DNA from: Burkholderiaceae bacterium
GTDB taxonomy: Bacteria > Pseudomonadota > Gammaproteobacteria > Burkholderiales > Burkholderiaceae_C
Assembly: GCA_017992055.1 (NCBI GenBank)
Contig: JAGOPK010000009.1
Span: forward strand, 1 to 64,000
Direction: 5' to 3'
DNA: 64,000 nt
Positions within the stretch are counted from its first letter, which is position 1, and every line of letters starts with the position of its first letter. A program made the translations under genes and the position numbers. The notes below the pieces were generated by a model, which did not search any database, was not told the DNA's origin, and worked only from the letters and a program-made list of their open reading frames with translations. Shown piece after piece: positions 7,373-17,622 of this stretch.

Positions 7373-8707
7373 ATGCGCCCGCCTGACACCCCGAAGCCAC
7401 CCCAGCCATCCCCGCCCGCCGCGCCAGCAGCGACGCCAGCCCCGCGCCTCACCGCCGACCGCAATCTGCGCTGGCTGATGGCCGGCTCGCTGATCTCGCT
7501 GCTGGGCGACCAGTTCAGCCTGCTGGCCCTGCCCTGGGCGGCGATGCGCCTGGGCGGCGACGCGGCCCTGGTCGGCACCGTGCTGGCCCTGGTGGGTGCG
7601 CCACGCGCGGTGCTGATCCTGGTGGGCGGCGCCATCGTCGACCGCCACGGCGCGCAGCGCGTGCTGATGTGGAGCAAGCATGCCTGCACCCTGCTGCTGG
7701 CCACGCTGGCGGCCCTGGTGTGGAGCGGTGCGCTGACGCCGGCCCTGCTGTGCCTGCTGGCCCTGGGCCTGGGCGTGGCCAGCGCCTATGGCATCCCGGC
7801 GGCGACGGCGATGCTGCCGCAGACCGTGGCCCCGGCCCTGCTGGCCCCTGCCAACGGGCTGATGATGGGGCTGCGCCAGCTCAGCTTCTTCGTCGGCCCG
7901 CTGCTGGCCGGCGGGCTGATCGTGGTGCTGGGGCCGCAGGGCGGGTCGGCCGCCGCCGGCCCGTCGGCCGACCTCGGCCTGGCCTTTGCGCTGGATGCGG
8001 CCAGCTTTGCGCTGTCGGCCTGGACGCTGTCGCAGGTGCGCCCACTGCGGCCGGCGGCCGCGGCCGCGTCCACCACGCCGGTGCTGGCCTCGCTGCGGCA
8101 GGGCCTGCAGGCCTTCTGGGCCGATGCCGAGCTGCGCCTGTGCCTGCTGTACTGGTCGGCGGTGGCGGTGCTGATCGGCGGGCCGGTGCAGGTGGCGGTG
8201 CCGCTGCTGGCGGCCAGCCGCGCCGACTTCGGCGCCGGGGCCTTTGGCGCCATGCTCGCCGCCCATGGCCTGGGCTCGCTGGCCGGCATGGGCCTGGCCG
8301 GGGCCCGGCCCGGCCTGCGCTGGGGCACGCTGGGCCGCAGCCTGCTGGCGGTGGACCTGGTGGTGGGCCTGCTGTTCCTGCCCATGGGCCGGGTGCAGGC
8401 GCTGTGGCAGGCCCAGGGCCTGCTGCTGCTGATCGGCGTGCTCGGCGGCATGATGCAGGTGGCCGTCTACACCTGGATGCAGCAGCGTGTGCCGGCCCAC
8501 CTGCTGGGCCGGGCGATGGGCGTGTTCATGGCCATCTTCATGGGCCTGGTGCCGCTGTCGGCGGGCCTGACCGGCTGGCTGATGCGCGGCCAGCCGGTGG
8601 CCCTGGTGTTCCAGCTGGCCGGTGGCGCGGTGGCCCTGCTGGCGCTGGCGGCGGCGCTGTTCACGCCGCTGGCGCGGGTGCGGGACGTGGCCCAGCGGGC
8701 GCATTGA
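7373..8707 (+). CDS. Major facilitator superfamily exporter
   Basis: A 444-residue inner-membrane protein with about 12 hydrophobic segments. After a proline/alanine-rich cytoplasmic head (residues 1-32) the first helix begins at [23 protein letters not shown]. The [17 protein letters not shown] loop between helices 2 and 3 matches the MFS motif A. The pattern is that of the MFS_3/enterobactin-exporter-like (EntS/MefA) group used for drug or siderophore efflux. GGAG lies eight bases upstream of the ATG. It follows the MerR/TipAS regulator and a MerR-type promoter, which argues for inducible drug export; the actual substrate is unknown. Confidence 0.85.
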   Translation: MRPPDTPKPPQPSPPAAPAATPAPRLTADRNLRWLMAGSLISLLGDQFSLLALPWAAMRLGGDAALVGTVLALVGAPRAVLILVGGAIVDRHGAQRVLMWSKHACTLLLATLAALVWSGALTPALLCLLALGLGVASAYGIPAATAMLPQTVAPALLAPANGLMMGLRQLSFFVGPLLAGGLIVVLGPQGGSAAAGPSADLGLAFALDAASFALSAWTLSQVRPLRPAAAAASTTPVLASLRQGLQAFWADAELRLCLLYWSAVAVLIGGPVQVAVPLLAASRADFGAGAFGAMLAAHGLGSLAGMGLAGARPGLRWGTLGRSLLAVDLVVGLLFLPMGRVQALWQAQGLLLLIGVLGGMMQVAVYTWMQQRVPAHLLGRAMGVFMAIFMGLVPLSAGLTGWLMRGQPVALVFQLAGGAVALLALAAALFTPLARVRDVAQRAH

Positions 8708-8736
8708 CCCAGCGCAAGTCGGCCGCACCGGGCGCC

Positions 8737-8761
8737 GGCCGGGGCTTGAAACGCCCCGGCC
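8737..8761. other. 9-bp perfect inverted repeat overlapping the clpB promoter
   Basis: GGCCGGGGC and GCCCCGGCC are perfect complements with a 7-base loop (TTGAAAC). The loop contains most of the CTTGAAA box of the predicted heat-shock promoter. It follows the MFS stop codon by 29 bases and may act as a terminator for that gene, although no U-tract follows. Confidence 0.5.
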
Positions 8762-8770
8762 TATCCTCAC
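8745..8770 (+). promoter_or_regulatory. Sigma-32 (RpoH)-type heat-shock promoter of clpB
   Basis: A perfect -35 element CTTGAAA (8745-8751) is followed, 14 bases after CTTGAA, by CCTCAC (8765-8770), which matches four of six positions of the sigma-32 -10 core CCCCAT. Position (about 30 bases upstream of the clpB start codon) and the nature of the gene support it. The -35 box lies in the loop of a strong inverted repeat. Confidence 0.6.
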
Positions 8771-8798
8771 GTCAGAGCGCAATCGGAGGAACCAGCCC

Positions 8799-11387
<2,589 letters not shown>

Positions 11388-12344
11388 TCAGCCGGCCGCG
11401 GCCTGCTGCAGCAGCCAGTCGCGCAGCGCCTGCACCTCGGGGCGCTCGGCCAGCGCCGGGTTGAGCGCCAGGCCGTACAGGTAGGGCGAGGCCAGGCGCG
11501 TGGCCAGCGGCGCCACCAGGCTGCCGGCACCCAGCTGGGCCTGCACCCAGGGCCGGGCCACCAGGGCCACGCCCTGGCCGGCCAGCGCGGCCTCGATGGC
11601 CAGCTGGGCACTGGAGTAGTGGCGCGTGGCCTGGGCCGCCGGCAGGCGCACATGGGCCGCGCGCTGCCACTGCGGCCAGCCCCAGGGCGCGCCGCGGCGG
11701 CCGGCGCCGGCCAGCGTGTCGTCGACGATCAGCACCTGGCCCGCCAGGTCGCGTGGCGTGCGCAGCCGCGCGGCCAGCGCCGGCGTGCACACCGGCAGGT
11801 AGTCGGGCCGCAGCAGCGGCTGCATGTCGGCGCCCAGGCGCTCGGCCGGGCCGTAGCGCAGGGCCACGGCGCAGCCGCGGCCGGCGGCGCTGTGCCAGGG
11901 CAGGGCGCCGTCGGGCCCGACCATCTCGGCACGTGCCGACAGCCGCACCCGGCAGCCCGGGTGGGCGGCCTCGAACTGCGGCAGCCGCGGCAGCAGCCAG
12001 TGGCTGGCCAGGCTGGGCGGTGCATCCAGCCACAGCGGCTGGGGCATGGCGGCACCCCGCTGGCGCCGGGCGCGCTGGCGGCTGCGGGCCAGCGCCAGCT
12101 CGATCTGCGCCAGCGGCGCGGCCAGCGCCGCCTGCAGCTCGGCGCCGGCCTCGGTCAGTGCCAGCGAGCGTGTCAGGCGCTGGAACAGCGCCAGGCCCAG
12201 CTGCTGCTCCAGCGCCTTGATCTGCTGGCTCACCGCGGCCGGCGTGACATGCAGGGCGGCGGCGGCCTGCTTGAAGCTCAGGTGCTCGGCCGCCAGCGCA
12301 AAGCTGCGCAGCAACTGCAACGGGGGTGGGCGGTCGTGGGCCAT
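11388..12344 (-). CDS. LysR-family regulator (GcvA-like)
   Basis: A 318-residue regulator. The N-terminal winged helix-turn-helix reads LQLLRSFALAAEHLSFKQAA, then LHVTPAAVSQQIKALEQQLG, the form seen in the GcvA/AmpR branch of LysR regulators. The rest is a periplasmic-binding-protein-like effector domain (about residues 95-300). The gene diverges from the CoA-transferase gene with 81 bases between starts, where a TTAGC-N3-GCTAA dyad (12354-12366) sits. LysR proteins usually control such a divergent neighbour and themselves, so CoA-transferase control in response to a small acid is a fair inference. Its stop abuts the clpB stop, tail to tail. Confidence 0.88.
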   Translation of the reverse strand: MAHDRPPPLQLLRSFALAAEHLSFKQAAAALHVTPAAVSQQIKALEQQLGLALFQRLTRSLALTEAGAELQAALAAPLAQIELALARSRQRARRQRGAAMPQPLWLDAPPSLASHWLLPRLPQFEAAHPGCRVRLSARAEMVGPDGALPWHSAAGRGCAVALRYGPAERLGADMQPLLRPDYLPVCTPALAARLRTPRDLAGQVLIVDDTLAGAGRRGAPWGWPQWQRAAHVRLPAAQATRHYSSAQLAIEAALAGQGVALVARPWVQAQLGAGSLVAPLATRLASPYLYGLALNPALAERPEVQALRDWLLQQAAAG

Positions 12345-12353
12345 GGTGATGGG

Positions 12354-12366
12354 TTAGCCATGCTAA
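12354..12366. promoter_or_regulatory. Candidate LysR operator (T-N11-A dyad)
   Basis: TTAGC-CAT-GCTAA is a perfect 5+5 inverted repeat of 13 bases, exactly the T-N11-A core bound by LysR-type regulators, and it includes CTAAT as used by GcvA-like proteins. It lies 10 bases upstream of the LysR start and 60 bases upstream of the divergent CoA-transferase start, as expected for autoregulation plus activation. Confidence 0.55.
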
Positions 12367-12425
12367 TGCGTCGGCACAGAACAGCTCGTTTGTGGTCGGC
12401 CGCCGTCCTGCCTAGAGTGGGGCGC

Positions 12426-13976
12426 ATGCCCAGCCCCGACGATCTGCGCGACGCCGCCATCCCCTTGGACCGTTCCAGCCGCGTGCTGTGCCCGTTGCTG
12501 GCGCGGCGCATCTGCAGCGCCGACGAGGCCGCGGCGCTGATCCGCCCCGGCGAGCATGTGGCGATGAGCGGCTTCACCGGCGCCGGCTATCCCAAGCGCG
12601 TGCCGCAGGCGCTGGCGCGGCGCATGCAGGCCGCGGCCACGGCCGGCCAGCCCTTTCGCGTCAGCGTCTGGACCGGCGCATCCACCGCGCCCGAGCTGGA
12701 TGGTGCCCTGGCCCAGGTCGACGGCATCGAGCTGCGCCTGCCCTACCAGAGCGATCCGGTGTGCCGCCAGCGCATCAATGCTGGCCGCATGGAATACATC
12801 GACATCCACCTGTCGCATGTGGCCCAGCATGTGTGGTTCGGCTTTCTCGGCCGGCTCGACGTGGCCGTGGTCGAGGTGGCCGCGGTGCTGGAGGATGGCC
12901 GATTGCTGCCGGCCACCTCGATCGGCAACAACAAGACCTGGCTGGAGCAGGCCGATCGCGTGATCCTGGAGGTCAACCGCCACCATCCGGCGGCGCTGAT
13001 GGGCATGCACGACGTCTACTACGGCACCCAGCGCCCGCCGCTGCGCCAGCCGATCCCGCTGCTGCGGCCCGAGCAGCGCATCGGCGAGCCCTGGCTGAGG
13101 GTCGATCCGGCCAAGGTGGTGGCGGTGGTCGAAACCGACGACGCCGACCGCAACAGCCGCTTCGCGCCGCCCGATGAAGCCTCGCGCCGCATCGCCGGCC
13201 ACATCCTCGACTTCCTGCAGCAGGAGGTGAAGGCCGGCCGCCTGCCACGCGAGCTGCTGCCGCTGCAATCGGGCGTTGGCAACATCGCCAATGCCGTGCT
13301 GGCCGGCCTGGCCGACGGGCCGTTCGAGGAACTGACGGCCTACACCGAGGTGCTGCAGGACGGCATGCTGGACCTGCTGGCCAGCGGCCGGCTGCGCTCG
13401 GCCTCGGCCACCGCGCTGTCGCTGTCGCCCGAGGGCCAGCAGCGCCTGCATGCCGATCTGGAGCGCTACCGCCAGCGCATCGTGCTGCGGCCGCAGGAGA
13501 TCAGCAACCATCCGGAGCTGATCCGCCGCCTGGGCGTGATCGCGATGAACGGCATGATCGAGGCCGACCTCTACGGCAACGTCAACTCCACCCACATCAA
13601 CGGCACGGCGATCATGAACGGCATCGGCGGCTCGGGCGACTTCGCGCGCAATGCCTACCTGTCGATCTTCATGACGCCGTCCACCGCCAAGGGCGGTGCG
13701 CTCAGCTGCATCGTGCCGATGGTCTCGCATGTGGACCACACCGAGCACGATGTGCAGGTCCTGGTCACCGAGCAGGGCCTGGCCGATCTGCGCGGCCTGT
13801 CGCCCAAGCAGCGCGCACGGACGGTGATCGCGCACTGCGCCCACCCCGACTTCCGGCCGGCCCTGCAGGACTATTTCGAGCGTGCGCTGGCGGCCTCGCC
13901 GGGCAAGCACACGCCGCATCTGCTGGGCGAGGCCTTCGCCTGGCACCAGCGGGCCATCGCCGGCCAACGCATGTGA
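12426..13976 (+). CDS. Acetyl-CoA hydrolase/succinyl-CoA:acetate CoA-transferase family
   Basis: A 516-residue class I CoA-transferase. Diagnostic stretches are AMSGFTGAGYPKRVP near residue 42, the WFGFLGRLDVAVVEVAAV segment, VVETDDADRNSRFAPP, the GVGNIANAVLAGL loop and TEVLQDGMLDLL, whose glutamate is the expected catalytic residue. The C-terminal part holds NGTAIMNGIGGSGDFARNAYLSI and HDVQVLVTEQGLADLRGLSP. The family swaps CoA between succinyl-CoA, acetate and propionate (AarC, ScpC, Cat1) or hydrolyses acetyl-CoA. I chose the ATG at 12426; an in-frame ATG at 12360 would extend the protein into the LysR operator region. The divergent LysR gene is the likely regulator. Confidence 0.88.
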   Translation: MPSPDDLRDAAIPLDRSSRVLCPLLARRICSADEAAALIRPGEHVAMSGFTGAGYPKRVPQALARRMQAAATAGQPFRVSVWTGASTAPELDGALAQVDGIELRLPYQSDPVCRQRINAGRMEYIDIHLSHVAQHVWFGFLGRLDVAVVEVAAVLEDGRLLPATSIGNNKTWLEQADRVILEVNRHHPAALMGMHDVYYGTQRPPLRQPIPLLRPEQRIGEPWLRVDPAKVVAVVETDDADRNSRFAPPDEASRRIAGHILDFLQQEVKAGRLPRELLPLQSGVGNIANAVLAGLADGPFEELTAYTEVLQDGMLDLLASGRLRSASATALSLSPEGQQRLHADLERYRQRIVLRPQEISNHPELIRRLGVIAMNGMIEADLYGNVNSTHINGTAIMNGIGGSGDFARNAYLSIFMTPSTAKGGALSCIVPMVSHVDHTEHDVQVLVTEQGLADLRGLSPKQRARTVIAHCAHPDFRPALQDYFERALAASPGKHTPHLLGEAFAWHQRAIAGQRM

Positions 13977-14007
13977 GCGCCGCGCCCCGGCGCCGGCGGG
14001 CTGCCGC

Positions 14008-14919
14008 ATGATCGTCCGCCCGCGCCCGCACTGGCTGCACCTGCTGTTCGTGCGCCGCGGCTCGCTGCTGGGTCGCATCCTGCCGCAGCAGCTGGCGGTG
14101 CTGGCCATTGCCATGGCCGTGGCCTGGGCCCATGGCCGGCTGTGGCAGTGGAAGGTGCCGCTGAACGCCGGCGCGATCTCGCTGATGGGCGTGTCGCTGG
14201 CCATCTTCCTGGGCTTTCGCATCAATGCCAGCTACGACCGCTACTGGGAGGCGCGCAAGCTCTGGGGCCTGGCCCTGATCGCCAGCCGCAACCTGGCGCG
14301 CCACCTGCTGACCGCCCTGGCCGTGGAGGACGAGGCGCGGCCGCTGGTGCGTGGCCTGATGGCCTTTGCCGCGGCCATGCGCAACCAGCTGCGCGGCCAG
14401 CCGGCCACGCAGGGGCTGGACGGCCTGCTGCCGGCCGGGCTGCTGGCGGTGCTGCCGCAGCAGCGCAGCGCGCCGCTGGCGATTGCGCTGTGGCTGGGGC
14501 GGGAGCTGCAGGCCCAACGCCGCGACGGCAAGCTGGAGACCATCCTGGCCAAGCAGATCGAGGACACGCTCGACGAGCTGCTGGCCGCCTGGGGCGGCTG
14601 CGAGCGCATCGCGGCCACGCCGCTGCCCTTCACCTACTCGGTGATCCTGCACCGCAGCGTCTACACCTACTGCCTGCTGCTGCCCTTCGGCCTGGTCGAC
14701 GGCGTGGGCCTGGCCACGCCGCTGGTGGTGGGCTTCGTCAGCTACACCTTCTTCGCGCTGGAGTCGCTGTCCGACGAGATCGAGGAGCCGTTCGGCCAGA
14801 TGCCCAACGACCTGCCGCTGGATGCGCTGGTGGCCGGCATCCAGGCCAGCCTGCTGCAGCTGCTGGGCGAGACGCCGCCGCCGGCGCCCCAGCCCGATGA
14901 CCGCTTCGTGCTGCGCTGA
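14008..14919 (+). CDS. Bestrophin-like (YneE/UPF0187) membrane channel
   Basis: A 303-residue membrane protein. It begins MIVRPRPHWLHLLFVRRGSLLGRILPQQ, followed by hydrophobic helices (about residues 28-45 and 50-70) and the FLGFRINASYDRYWEARKLWG segment that is the hallmark of bacterial bestrophins. Two more helices occur around residues 205-255 (VILHRSVYTYCLLLPFGLVDGVGLATPLVVGFVSYTFF, read in part), then SLSDEIEEPFGQMPNDLPLDAL, a conserved end motif. Prokaryotic bestrophins form pentameric ion channels, often cation-selective, unlike the animal chloride channels. It follows the CoA-transferase by 31 bases in the same direction; no functional link is evident. Confidence 0.88.
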   Translation: MIVRPRPHWLHLLFVRRGSLLGRILPQQLAVLAIAMAVAWAHGRLWQWKVPLNAGAISLMGVSLAIFLGFRINASYDRYWEARKLWGLALIASRNLARHLLTALAVEDEARPLVRGLMAFAAAMRNQLRGQPATQGLDGLLPAGLLAVLPQQRSAPLAIALWLGRELQAQRRDGKLETILAKQIEDTLDELLAAWGGCERIAATPLPFTYSVILHRSVYTYCLLLPFGLVDGVGLATPLVVGFVSYTFFALESLSDEIEEPFGQMPNDLPLDALVAGIQASLLQLLGETPPPAPQPDDRFVLR

Positions 14920-14934
14920 CGCCGGGCCGCGGCC

Positions 14935-15219
14935 TCAGCGCCGCGCCGCCATCGCGTGGCGCGCCTGCACATAGCCGAAGGCGAATTCCACCGATTCGGC
15001 GATGTCGCGCGCGGTCGCCGCACGTTCCTTGGCGGTGGTGAAGAAGGCCAGGTCGGCGGCATGGCGGATGTAGCGCGGCTGCAGCCGGTTCAGGGCCACG
15101 CAGGCTACGTCGGCCAGCAGATCGGGCAGCTCGGCCAGTGCCGGGTACTGCGGTGCCATCTCGGCCACCTTCTCGAACACCGCTTCCTCGTGCACGTTGT
15201 GCACCGAGCTGAAATCCAT
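14935..15219 (-). CDS. ComFB-like domain protein
   Basis: A 94-residue protein whose layout matches the late-competence ComFB domain: an N-terminal VHNVHEEAVFEKVAEMAPQY helix (normally followed by a cysteine cluster, which is absent here), then DVACVALNRLQPRYIRH, the conserved ALNRLPPRY core of the family. ComFB proteins have been reported to bind cyclic dinucleotides, so a second-messenger role is possible. I place the start at ATG 15219, eight bases after AAGGAG; a GTG at 15228 overlaps that ribosome-binding site and is unlikely. It is followed upstream on the same strand by a larger hypothetical gene 88 bases away. Confidence 0.65.
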   Translation of the reverse strand: MDFSSVHNVHEEAVFEKVAEMAPQYPALAELPDLLADVACVALNRLQPRYIRHAADLAFFTTAKERAATARDIAESVEFAFGYVQARHAMAARR

Positions 15220-15307
15220 GGCGAACACTCCTTGCCGGTTTGACGACTGCCGCCGCGAGAAGCGGGCGATTGGCGGTTATCGGCCGGGCAGGGCGTGGAC
15301 TTGAATC

Positions 15308-16489
15308 TCAGCCGCCCGATTCGGCCAGCAATCTGAAGCGCAGCAGGGCCAGGTTGGCATGGCCGCGCTCGATCAGCGCGGCAAAGCCCAGCTGCGGCTG
15401 GCCGGGCAGTCGGCGCAGCAGGGTCTGCCAGGGGCCGGCGGTGATCAGCACTTCGTCGGGCTCGGCCTCGGCCGGGGCCACGGCCATGTGCGCCTGGCGC
15501 GCCGCGCACAAGGCCACCGCCAGGCCGGCCAGGTCGGCCGGCGCGGCCGAGCCGCTGCCGCCGCTGTCGCTGGCCAGCAGGTCGCCGCTGCCCAGGTCGA
15601 CGATGCCGCAGGCCAGCACGCCGTCGGTGCGTGCCAGCGGGCCCAGCAGCCGCGCCAGCAGGGTGCCGGCGGGCAGGCTGGCGCGCTGGCGCACGGCGGC
15701 GGCCGGCGTGGCCGGGGCCTCGGTGGCCTCGGCGGCCTGGGTCGCCGGCGGCCGCGCATCCAGCGCCTGCGGCGCCATGTCCTGGGTCGCCTCCCAGGCG
15801 CCCAGCACGCAGTTCCACACGCCGGCCGGGCTGCCGTCGTTTTCGGTCACCGCCAGCGCGCGCACGCCGGCCGGCCAGGGATGGTTGACGATGCGCTGGG
15901 CCAGCGCCGCCGCACCCGGCGGCAGCACGAACACCAGCCAGGGGCAGCGCCAGTCCGGCTCGCGCGTGGCGGCCTGCATGGCGCGCAGCAGGGCCAGCAA
16001 CGCATGCGGCTGCATGGCGCCGACGATGACCGCGGTCAGCGCGCTGCCTTCGGCCAGCGCATGGCCGATCTCCTCGCCCGGCAGGCCCTGCACGCGCATC
16101 TCGGCATGGGCCACCTTCAGCGTGGCCGCGCCATGGCGCGGCACGGTGGCGCGGGCGATCACCGCCAGCGTGCGCAGCGTCGCCCGTTCGCGCAGGTTCA
16201 GCCGTTCCACCGGCCGCGCCGCGGCATCCGACAGCGCCTGGATGACCTGCGGCGCCCACAGCCGCGACGGGTCGATCAGCGTGATGCGCTGGGCCGCGTC
16301 GTCGTCGCCGCGGGCGCGGCGCGCGGCAAAGTGCTGGCGCATGGCCGCCGCCGGCGACTGCTCGACCAGCACGTCCAGCGCCGGCGCCTGCACCACGGTG
16401 TCGCCGGAGGCGGCCGTGGCGGAGGCCGCCGGGACGGCGGGCCAGCGTCGCGGGCCGAGTTCACCAAACAGGCTGTCGATCATCGTCAT
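15308..16489 (-). CDS. Hypothetical protein, possible roadblock-like C-terminus
   Basis: A 393-residue cytoplasmic protein that I do not recognise with certainty. The N-terminal half is helical and Ala-rich (PSRLWAPQVIQALSDAAARP, LRERATLRTLAVIARATVP, then GEEIGHALAEGSALTAVIVGAM). A flexible Ala/Thr/Pro linker covers about residues 245-270. The last ~120 residues (VLACGIVDLGSGDLLASD, LAGLAVALCAARQAHM, EVLITAGPWQTLLRRLPG, HANLALLRFRLL) follow the strand-helix-strand order of roadblock/LC7-type modules. AGGGA lies five or six bases before the ATG at 16489; an ATG at 16525 is an alternative. It is read toward, and probably with, the ComFB-like gene. Confidence 0.6.
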   Translation of the reverse strand: MTMIDSLFGELGPRRWPAVPAASATAASGDTVVQAPALDVLVEQSPAAAMRQHFAARRARGDDDAAQRITLIDPSRLWAPQVIQALSDAAARPVERLNLRERATLRTLAVIARATVPRHGAATLKVAHAEMRVQGLPGEEIGHALAEGSALTAVIVGAMQPHALLALLRAMQAATREPDWRCPWLVFVLPPGAAALAQRIVNHPWPAGVRALAVTENDGSPAGVWNCVLGAWEATQDMAPQALDARPPATQAAEATEAPATPAAAVRQRASLPAGTLLARLLGPLARTDGVLACGIVDLGSGDLLASDSGGSGSAAPADLAGLAVALCAARQAHMAVAPAEAEPDEVLITAGPWQTLLRRLPGQPQLGFAALIERGHANLALLRFRLLAESGG

Positions 16490-16606
16490 CGGGGTCCCTG
16501 AGCTGCTGTGCGTGTTGCAGGCCACTCTAGGCAGGGGCTGTTGCCATCGGGTTTCGCGATGTCACGGCCCATGTGTCGCCGCCCCGGGGCGGGCCGCCAC
16601 CGACGG

Positions 16607-17536
16607 TTACATCGCTTGCACCGTGGAGCGTGACGGCGGCAGGGCGCGGCCGGCCGGGTTCTGGGCCGACGCATGGGCGAACAGCCGGCTGGGCGGCTGG
16701 CCGACGGTGCGCCGCACCATGGCGCTGAAGGCGCTGGGGCTGGCATAGCCCAGCTCGCCGGCGATCCAGGCCACCGGCCGGCCGCGCGCCGACCAGGCCA
16801 GGGCCTGGGCCAGCAGCACCTGCTCGCGCCAGCGGCCGAAGCTGGTGGCCAGCTCGTCGCGGAACAGCCGCGCCAGCGTGCGCGGGCTGGCGCCCACGTC
16901 CTGCGCCCATTGCTCCAGCGTGGCATGGCGCGCCGGCTGCTCGATCACCGCCTGGCACAGGCCGCGCAGGCGCTTGTCGCGGGGCAGCGGGATGCCCAGG
17001 CGCACCGGCGGCGCGCGGCGCAGCTCGTCGCAGATCAGCGCCGCCAGCAGGGCCTCGCGGCGCGTGGGCGGCGGCTCGGGCAGGTGCGGCTCGTCGGGCC
17101 GCTCGTCCAGCTGCAGCACGGCGGCGCGCAGCAGGTCGCTGACCTCCAGCACGCGGCAGCGCTGCCAGGGCTGGCCCTGGTCGGGCGGCGGCGGCGGCTC
17201 GCCGGGCAGCCAGGGGCCGCAGAGGCCGGCCGGCTGGTGCAGGTACAGCGTGACCATGGTGGTGGTCTCCAGCACCGTCACCGCATGCTCGGTGCCCGGC
17301 GGAATCCACAGCGCCCGCGAGGGCGGCACCAGGTAGGTGCCGTCCTCGGCGGTGAGCCGGGTCACGCCGTCGGCACAAAACGCCAGCTGGGCCCAGCCGT
17401 GGCGGTGCGGCACCACGCTCTGCGTGGCGCTGAGGCGGCGGCGCTTGGCGCGCAGCGGCCGCTCGGCGCTGGGCGCGTACAGATGGGGCGTCAGCGGCGG
17501 CAGCGGGTCAGGCGGCTCGGGGCGCGAGGGCGTCAT
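16607..17536 (-). CDS. AraC-family regulator (cupin sensor, NimR-like)
   Basis: A 309-residue regulator with an N-terminal cupin (HRHGWAQLAFCADGVTRL, then ALWIPPGTEHAV) and a C-terminal AraC helix-turn-helix pair (ATLEQWAQDVGASPRTLARLF, ELGYASPSAFSAMVRRTVG). The cupin pattern is that of the NimR/YeaM group, whose members control adjacent MFS exporters. The gene diverges from just such an MFS gene. The start is uncertain: ATG 17536 leaves an 86-base regulatory gap, while ATG 17590 would add 18 residues but leave only 32 bases for a promoter; neither has a strong ribosome-binding site. Confidence 0.85.
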   Translation of the reverse strand: MTPSRPEPPDPLPPLTPHLYAPSAERPLRAKRRRLSATQSVVPHRHGWAQLAFCADGVTRLTAEDGTYLVPPSRALWIPPGTEHAVTVLETTTMVTLYLHQPAGLCGPWLPGEPPPPPDQGQPWQRCRVLEVSDLLRAAVLQLDERPDEPHLPEPPPTRREALLAALICDELRRAPPVRLGIPLPRDKRLRGLCQAVIEQPARHATLEQWAQDVGASPRTLARLFRDELATSFGRWREQVLLAQALAWSARGRPVAWIAGELGYASPSAFSAMVRRTVGQPPSRLFAHASAQNPAGRALPPSRSTVQAM

Positions 17537-17563
17537 GGACGGGGGCAGGGTTTGGCAGGAACT

Positions 17564-17586
17564 CGACGATTCTTGTCCATTCGTCG
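17564..17586. promoter_or_regulatory. Candidate AraC operator in the regulator/MFS gap
   Basis: CGACGA and TCGTCG form a 6-bp inverted repeat with an 11-base spacer between the AraC start (17536) and the MFS start (17623). Position fits an operator for the divergent AraC regulator, but the motif is short and was not seen elsewhere. Confidence 0.3.
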
Positions 17587-17622
17587 CCATCCTGCCGATG
17601 CGTGCCTGCCTACCATGCCCGC

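Noticed and set aside
12360-12425. Upstream in-frame ATG at 12360 for the CoA-transferase
   Set aside because: It would place the start within the TTAGC/GCTAA dyad, has no ribosome-binding site and adds Arg-rich residues not typical of the family.
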